From Ligustrum vulgare (lineage: Eukaryota > Streptophyta > Magnoliopsida > Lamiales > Oleaceae), in NCBI GenBank assembly GCA_963555705.1, contig OY743170.1, positions 14,547,096 to 14,611,095 on the forward strand: a stretch of 64,000 nt of DNA. Reading direction: 5' to 3'. The notes beneath the pieces are model-generated. The model ran no database searches and was not told the origin of the DNA. It saw only the letters and a list, made by a program, of their open reading frames with translations. This document shows positions 57,851-64,000 of the stretch, piece by piece (position 1 is the first letter of the stretch; each line of letters begins with the position of its first letter). Both the position numbers and the translations under genes were made by a program.

Positions 57851-60800
57851 AATAGAGGTAGGCGAACGTGCTGAAATTCTACTTCAAAGTCTACCAGATT
57901 CGTATGATCAACTCATCATCAACTTAACTAACAACATAGAAGATCTAGTCTTCGATGATATTGCAGCTGCGGTTCTTGAAGAGGAAAGTCGGCGCAAGAA
58001 CAAGGAGGACAGACTATCTAGTTCACAGCAGGCGGAAGCTTTGACGATGATGAGAGGGAGATCAACGGAACGTGGCCCCAGTGGGAGTCATACCCAAGGT
58101 AGATCTAAATCCAGAAGTAAGAAGAATGCCAAGTGTCATTACTGTGGCAAGAAAGGGCACTTAAAAAGGGATTGTTGGAGTCTTAAGAGGAATGAAGAAG
58201 CCAAAGGGAAGGCACATGAGATACCAAAAGCTCAGGGTTGTGTAGCAAGCACCTCATATGATGGCGAAATTTTATACAGCGAGGCAACGATTGTTGTTGA
58301 AGGCAGAAAACATTTCACCGATGTCTGGCTCATCGATTCAGGAGCGACATGGCACATGACACCAAGGAGAGAATGGTTCCATCAATATGAACACATCTCG
58401 GGAGGTTCAGTGTTTATGGGAAATGATCATGCTTTGGAGATCGTTGGTATTGGTACTATCAAATTAAAAATGTATGATGGTACAATTTGCACTATCAAGG
58501 AGGTTCGACACGTAAAGGGCTTGAAGAAAAATCTATTGTCTTTGGGACAACTAGATAGCATTGGGTGCAAAACTCATGTTCAAGATGGGACTATGAAAAT
58601 AGTCAAAGGCGCGCTTGTAGTGATGAAAGCAGAAAAGATAGCTGCAAATCTGTACATGCTTAAAGGAGATACTCTACAAGAAGGAGAAGCATCTGTTGCA
58701 TCGGCAGGTTCAGCAGAAGAATTAACAATGATGTGGCACCGCAAACTTGGCCACATGTCTGAACGTGGTTTGAAAATTCTCTCTGAACAAGATCTTCTTC
58801 TAGGGCTCAAAAAGGTATCATTACCCTTTTGTGAGCATTGTGTCACTAGTAAGCAGCACAGATTGAAGTTTAGCACTTCTACTACTAGAAGTAAAGCTAT
58901 CTTGGAGTTGGTTCATTCTGATGTTTGGCAAGCACCGGTTATGTCCCTAGGAGGTGCAAAATATTTTGTATCTTTTATTGATGATTACTCCAGGAGATGT
59001 TGGGTGTATCCAATCAAGAAGAAGGCTGATGTGTTCGAAGTCTTCAAAATCTACAAAGCGTGGGTAGAACTTGAATCTGAGAAGAAGATCAAGTGTTTGA
59101 GGACGGACAATGGAGGAGAATATACTGGTAATGAATTTAATATTTTTTGTCAACAAGAAGGTATTAAAAGACATTTCACGACGGCATATACTCCACAACA
59201 AAATGGAGTGGCAGAGCGGATGAACAGAACATTGTTAGAAAGAACGAGAGCAATGTTGAGAACTGCAGGGTTAGCTAAATCATTTTGGGCTGAAGCAGTC
59301 AAAACCGCCTGTTATGTGATCAACCGGTCACCATCAACCGCGATTGATCTGAAGACGCCAATGGAGATGTGGTCAGGGAAGCCAATTGATTATTCTCACT
59401 TACATGTCTTTGGAAGTCCTGTGTACGTTATGTACAATGCCCAGGAAACATCAAAGCTGGATTCAAAATCCAGAAAATGCATTTTCTTGGGGTATGCTGA
59501 TGGAATCAAGGGGTACCGCCTGTGGGATCCCACTGCCCACAAGGTGATAATCAGCAGAGACGTGATATTCACGGAAGGCAAGGTACAAGAAAATGATAGC
59601 ACTTTAAAAGAGCCAGAAACTACTGCGGTTGAAGTTGAAGTTGAAAATAGAGAAGAACAAGAAGTCCGGGATTCTTCTGAAGCAGCACCGGAGCATGAAG
59701 AAGGAGAACAAGCTGAGTTTACAGTTCCTGAAATCAGACGATCAACTCGGGAGAGGAAAGAACCAGCTTGGCACTCTGAGTACATTATGGAGAGCAATGT
59801 TACATATTGTCTACTGACGGAGGATGGAGAGCCATCAACTTTCCATGAGGCTTTAAATAGCCAAGAAGTTTCGCAGTGGATGGAAGCTATGCAGGAAGAA
59901 ATTGAGGCTCTTCATAAAAACAAGACATGGGATCTTGTTTCGCTACCACAAGGAAGGAAAGCCATTGGAAATAAATGGGTCTACAAGATCAAACGTGATG
60001 GAAATGACCAAGTGGAGCGGTATCGTGCTAGACTGGTGGTAAAGGGATATGCTCATAAAGAAGGCATTGACTTCAACGAAATATTCTCTCCTGTTGTTCG
60101 ACTCACGACAGTTCGAGTATTATTGGCGACGTGTGCTACATTAGACTTGCACCTGGAGCAGTTAGATGTGAAAACTGCATTTCTTCATGGTGAGCTTGAA
60201 GAAGAAATTTATATGCTCCAACCAGAAGGTTTTGAAGAAAAAGGAAAAGAGAACTTGGTTTGCAGGTTGAACAAATCTCTATACGGTCTCAAACAGGCGC
60301 CGAGGTGTTGGTATAAGAGATTTGATTCCTTCATCATGAGCCTTGGATACAACAGACTTAGTGCAGATCCTTGTGCTTATTGCAAGAGATTTGGTGATGG
60401 TAATTTCATTATCTTGCTGTTGTATGTTGACGACATGTTGGTAGCAGGCCCCAACAAAGATTGTCTCAAAGATTTGAAGGCACAGTTGGCTAGGGAGTTT
60501 GAAATGAAGGACTTGGGAGCCGCAAACAAGATTCTAGGGATGCAAATTCACCGAGACAGAAATAATAGGAAGATTTGGCTTAGTCAGAAGAACTACTTGA
60601 AGAAAATCTTGCGACGCTTCAATATGCAAGATTGTAAGCCAATTTCTACCCCTCTTCCTATTAATTTCAAGTTATCCTCAAGTATGAGTCCTAGCAGTGA
60701 AGCGGAGAGGATGGAGATGTCTCGAGTACCGTATGCATCAGCAGTGGGTAGCCTAATGTTTGCTATGATTTGTACAAGACCAGACATTGCACAAGCAGTG

Positions 60801-61388
60801 GGAGCGGTCAGCCGATATATGGCAAATCCTGGTAGAGAGCATTGGAATATGGTGAAGAGGATCCTAAGATATGTCAAGGGTACCTCAAATGTTGCATTAT
60901 GCTATGGAGGATCAGAATTTAATGTTAGAGGCTATGTAGATTCAGATTATGCAGGTGATCCTGATAAAAGCAAGTCCACCACTGGATATGTGTTTACTCT
61001 TGCTGGAGGAGCTGTAAGCTGGGGTTCAAAACTGCAGTCTATCGTGGCTACTTCTACGACGGAAGCAGAATATGTGGCGGCTACACAAGCTAGCAAAGAG
61101 GCAATATGGTTGCAAATGTTAATGGAAGAACTCGGACACAAACAAGAGAAGATTTCTCTATTTTGTGATAGTCAGAGTGCTTTGCACTTAGCAAAGAATC
61201 CAGCATTTCATCCAAGGATGAAACATATTAGAGTACAATATCACTTTGTACGAGAGAAGGTGGAAGAAGGAAGTGTGGATATCCAGAAGATTCATACGGA
61301 GGACAACCTAGCGGATATATTCACAAAGCCGATCAACACTGATAAGTTCACATGGAGCCGATCCTCTATCGGCCTAGCAGAAGCATAA
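57771..61388 (+). CDS. Copia gag(3')-pol polyprotein, open frame
   Basis: 1,205 codons in one frame, in copia order. Gag C-terminal part at 1-120, zinc knuckle CHYCGKKGHLKRDC at 122-135, protease active site DSGA at 189-192, integrase zinc finger H323/H328/C354/C357, integrase triad D384, D446, E482 (spacing 61 and 35), reverse transcriptase about 720-960 with YVDD at D887-D888, and RNase H about 1050-1190 with D1057 and a TTEAEYVA block. All catalytic residues are intact. The ATG given is only the first in this frame; in the intact ancestor this frame would be fused to the gag start at 57581, from which it is now separated by the deletion. Expressed protein, if any, would need internal initiation. 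Confidence 0.93.
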   Translation: MMESTTVTDHINTLNTLFSQLTSMGHKIEVGERAEILLQSLPDSYDQLIINLTNNIEDLVFDDIAAAVLEEESRRKNKEDRLSSSQQAEALTMMRGRSTERGPSGSHTQGRSKSRSKKNAKCHYCGKKGHLKRDCWSLKRNEEAKGKAHEIPKAQGCVASTSYDGEILYSEATIVVEGRKHFTDVWLIDSGATWHMTPRREWFHQYEHISGGSVFMGNDHALEIVGIGTIKLKMYDGTICTIKEVRHVKGLKKNLLSLGQLDSIGCKTHVQDGTMKIVKGALVVMKAEKIAANLYMLKGDTLQEGEASVASAGSAEELTMMWHRKLGHMSERGLKILSEQDLLLGLKKVSLPFCEHCVTSKQHRLKFSTSTTRSKAILELVHSDVWQAPVMSLGGAKYFVSFIDDYSRRCWVYPIKKKADVFEVFKIYKAWVELESEKKIKCLRTDNGGEYTGNEFNIFCQQEGIKRHFTTAYTPQQNGVAERMNRTLLERTRAMLRTAGLAKSFWAEAVKTACYVINRSPSTAIDLKTPMEMWSGKPIDYSHLHVFGSPVYVMYNAQETSKLDSKSRKCIFLGYADGIKGYRLWDPTAHKVIISRDVIFTEGKVQENDSTLKEPETTAVEVEVENREEQEVRDSSEAAPEHEEGEQAEFTVPEIRRSTRERKEPAWHSEYIMESNVTYCLLTEDGEPSTFHEALNSQEVSQWMEAMQEEIEALHKNKTWDLVSLPQGRKAIGNKWVYKIKRDGNDQVERYRARLVVKGYAHKEGIDFNEIFSPVVRLTTVRVLLATCATLDLHLEQLDVKTAFLHGELEEEIYMLQPEGFEEKGKENLVCRLNKSLYGLKQAPRCWYKRFDSFIMSLGYNRLSADPCAYCKRFGDGNFIILLLYVDDMLVAGPNKDCLKDLKAQLAREFEMKDLGAANKILGMQIHRDRNNRKIWLSQKNYLKKILRRFNMQDCKPISTPLPINFKLSSSMSPSSEAERMEMSRVPYASAVGSLMFAMICTRPDIAQAVGAVSRYMANPGREHWNMVKRILRYVKGTSNVALCYGGSEFNVRGYVDSDYAGDPDKSKSTTGYVFTLAGGAVSWGSKLQSIVATSTTEAEYVAATQASKEAIWLQMLMEELGHKQEKISLFCDSQSALHLAKNPAFHPRMKHIRVQYHFVREKVEEGSVDIQKIHTEDNLADIFTKPINTDKFTWSRSSIGLAEA

Positions 61389-61444
61389 GCAGCATGAGAA
61401 TGGCAAGTGTGGGAAGGATGGCAGGTTACAACAAAAGTGACTTT

Positions 61445-61456
61445 AAGTGGGAGAAA
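61445..61456 (+). other. Polypurine tract
   Basis: AAGTGGGAGAAA directly before the 3' LTR primes plus-strand DNA synthesis. Confidence 0.93.
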
Positions 61457-61977
61457 TGTGGAAAATAAAGACATTTTTGTTGAATTTGGTAAGCCACCAT
61501 TAGCCAACAATTTAGTCTATGTTCACACCTATTTGGTAAGCCACCATTAGCCTACAATCTAATCTATGTTCACACCTATTTTTCTTCCATCCATTGTTGA
61601 TTTTTTGTCCAAACTTTCCCTATAAATAGAGGGCAAAATCTCAATGGAAAATGCACCAAGTAGAGAGGAAGATAGAGAGTGAAAGTAGTAGAGAGACATT
61701 TGTGAGTAGTGAGAAATATTAGAGAGAAATAAATTGTTTTCTCCTAAGTATTTTCCTACCTTGTTTTCTCCTATTACAAGAGAGGTTAAATATTGTTATC
61801 TCCTTGTATTTAGAGAGAAGGTTATTGTAATTCTCCTACTATAGTGAAATCCTCCTATACTTGCCCGTGGACGTAGCCATTATTGGTGAACCACGTAAAT
61901 ACTTGTGTTCCATTTTTACCGCATTTTCTCAATTCCACTATACTTGCTGACCAACGCGATCCACGCCTTTCCTAACA
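61457..61977 (+). repeat. 3' LTR of the young copia element
   Basis: 521 bp. It differs from the 5' LTR at four bases (three transitions, one transversion) and has no indels. TATAAATA lies at 61621-61628. Confidence 0.97.
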
Positions 61978-61982
61978 GTAAC

Positions 61983-62855
61983 CTGACTTCACTCTAGTCA
62001 ACGCTTCTTTCTTCATATTGTGGACCTTAGCTCTTTAGAATAATGTTACCACGCCTGAACCATGAGAGTGAAATTTTAGATCAAAATACTATGTCTAGTT
62101 GGAAAATATAATTTCAATCATCTGGATCCTTTTCCTGTCGAAATACAAACATTGAAAAATGAAACTTATAGGATTCTCAAGAAATTCTTCGATTTGTTCT
62201 AGATGCAGATGGTTAATGAAAGGAGCTAAATTAACAAATGTTTTCTGTAACTTGGGAGTACCATACTCTTACTTCGAAATGAAAAGGTGAATGTTTAACT
62301 TCTTTTAAAAAAACTTGGAGCCAGAGTCTCACTATTCGTGTTCAACTTTCACTTTCTTTATTTGCTTATTCCCTTTATTTTTATTTTTTTTATTTTTTAT
62401 TTTGGTTGGGGGTGGGGGGTGGAGATTTCAATTGTTACATGAAAGGAGAAGGCAGATTCACTGAAACTCAAACATTAAGTATAAAATCTCTCTGGATAAC
62501 TTTCCTTTATCATGACCTCATAAAAAATAAAAGAAAGCAAGTAAATATTACCTTTAATTCACTTTTCCTTTTTGTTTTTTCTTTTCTTTTTGTTCTTATA
62601 CTGGACCTTTTTTACAGATGCTCTTGTTTTAAAAAGCATGTCAAAAAAATAAAAATAAAATAAAATAAAATAAAATAAAATAAAAAAACTCTAGAACTTG
62701 TTCATTCTTGAATTCACTAACCTTCCACACTTGAAAACAATTTTTTTCCCTCTATTTTCTAGATCTCAATAAAGACTAGAAATAAATATTCTATTCATCA
62801 CATATTGATAAATATGAAAAAAATGAAAAAGGAAATAAAATAAATCACGTTCGAT
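61983..62855. other. Noncoding flank
   Basis: No gene is recognised. It has a T-rich run near 62375-62405 and an (AAAAT)n tract near 62648-62690. Confidence 0.4.
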
Positions 62856-63068
62856 ACTACACATTAATCTTGAATAATATTTGACAAATAACAAAATAAC
62901 TATAAAATTTCATCAGCTTCAATATTACTACACATTAATCTTGAATAATATTTGACATATAACAAAATAACTATAAAATTTCATCAGCTTCAATATTACT
63001 ACACATTAATCTTGAATAATATTTGACATATAACAAAATAACTATAAAATTTCATCAGCTTCAATATT
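62856..63068. repeat. 71-bp tandem repeat, three copies
   Basis: Units starting ACTACACATTAATCTTGAAT recur at 62856, 62927 and 62998. They are nearly identical (CAAATAAC against CATATAAC), so the amplification is recent. Confidence 0.95.
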
Positions 63069-64000
63069 ATAGACTAAGCGTATTTGAAGTATGACTCACG
63101 AGACTTTGATCACAACAGTAAACATCATCAACACGAGTATATGGATGATTACTAGATCCTATATATAATTCGCGTATATTAATGCACATGAATTATTAAT
63201 TTTTACAAGCACTATCGTTTTGCACGAGGAAGTTCCATATCTACGTTTTGTCAAAAATTAATATTGTTGTATTATGTAATACAAATTAATCTAAAATCAT
63301 TACTTGTGTTAAAGCTGTTTCTTGGAACTTCATGCTCTTGTCATTTGAAGATAAAGCATGGTTCATCACTCACACACACGCGTGCATACGCGTATATATA
63401 GGTTTTCTACATAAAGAAATTCTATCCCTAGCTAGTTTCTATTTGTATTTAGATAATCTTGAAATATAGTTAAATTCAAAAATATAAAAAAATATTGAAT
63501 CAGAATTGTGGATGATAAGTGGGTAATAAGTTGAAGGGCGTATTCTTCTTTTAAGCCAATCTCCCCTAATAATCTCCATGTTGATTTCATTCTTATTTTT
63601 CTTGAATATTTACACGTTTGATATTTTAGGGTTCTTAAATCTAACAAATACAAACCTATTGAGAATCCCTTTTTTGGAAGAAAACTTGTGTTAACGGTCA
63701 TAATTCATCGCCAGGAAGTGTCAATTCATGATCATTAATCATTATAATCTTTAAAAGCCACAAAGGTAAAGTTCATTTTACCTAGTAGAAAATTTTGGCG
63801 CCAAGATGTGACGTGGATACATTTTTGTCAACTTTAGGTGACGTAATTAAGAGAATAAACTATAATTAATGCGATATCAAGGTATGAATAATGGCTTTCT
63901 ATAATTTTGGTTCTCTCGTCCTTAAGTCGATTATACAATTTTATTTGGAAGAAATGAATGAATTCATTGTTACGATGTACATGTTTTACCATATTTATAG
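63069..64000. other. AT-rich noncoding to window end
   Basis: No ORF with a family resemblance and no transposon end. A short (CA)n/CGCG patch lies near 63370-63395. Confidence 0.4.

Larger units (their letters stand above)
56902..61977 (+). mobile_element. Young Ty1/copia retrotransposon, complete ends, gag broken
   Basis: Two 521-bp LTRs differ at four positions. Identical GTAAC flanks the element (56897-56901, 61978-61982). The order is LTR, tRNA-Met primer site, gag, protease, integrase, RT, RNase H, purine tract, LTR, the copia order. The pol frame is open throughout, but an internal deletion in gag shifts the frame, so it probably cannot build particles alone. Confidence 0.97.

Noticed and set aside
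58580..59797. Minus-strand ORFs at 58580-58876, 58947-59201 and 59396-59797
   Set aside because: Antisense shadows of the open copia pol frame.
62856..63068. CRISPR array
   Set aside because: A plain tandem repeat with no unique spacers, in a plant nuclear sequence.
1..64000. tRNA, rRNA or organelle-derived segments
   Set aside because: No tRNA-like cloverleaf with conserved boxes and no recognisable rRNA or plastid/mitochondrial gene was seen, apart from tRNA-complementary primer sites of retroelements.

Overview
The window is nuclear DNA of a flowering plant, most likely a eudicot. The evidence is one intact plant-type NHL gene, plant-type introns (GT...AG, AT-rich), copia and Athila-type LTR retrotransposons, hAT/Tourist/CACTA elements, Helitrons and a pararetrovirus-like relic. 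The species cannot be resolved from sequence alone. The DNA is AT-rich and dominated by transposons, as in a gene-poor chromosome region. There is no prokaryotic-style system here.

Layout. 1-1.4 kb: minus-strand relic resembling an endogenous pararetrovirus (movement-protein-like ORF plus tRNA-Met-type primer site). 1.9-5.1 kb: gene fragments, including three exons of a MutY-type adenine DNA glycosylase. 5.1-7.5 kb: an old LTR and Helitron ends. 8.5-9.7 kb: a hAT element. 9.8-17.95 kb: a head-to-tail array of Helitron units, interrupted by another Helitron, a Tourist/PIF-like element and a hAT element nested inside the latter. 18.4-19.1 kb: the only intact host gene, NDR1/HIN1-like. 20.6-25.1 kb: small DNA transposons around two broken genes, SEC61-gamma and an NPH3/BTB-domain gene. 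28.7-29.8 kb: hAT element with perfect 8-bp target duplication. 30.8-39.5 kb: Athila-type gypsy element with long LTRs and only gag-protease remnants. 41.6-48.6 kb: exons of a broken kinesin-13 gene, one intron of which carries a 4.6-kb copia element. 49.8-52.1 kb: a 2.3-kb solo LTR. 52.1-54.9 kb: a CACTA element that has captured exons of ascorbate peroxidase and Ran GTPase. 56.9-62.0 kb: a very young copia element with 521-bp LTRs differing at four bases, an open pol frame and a broken gag.

Functionally, only the NHL gene looks able to make a normal host product. The other host-gene matches carry stops, frameshifts or missing exons. Many transposon boundaries are fixed by target-site duplications read directly from the sequence, and the Helitron paralogues act as empty sites that prove several nested insertions. 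The most notable finds are the gene-capturing CACTA element, the tandem Helitron array with its insertion history, and the kinesin-13 relic split by a retrotransposon.
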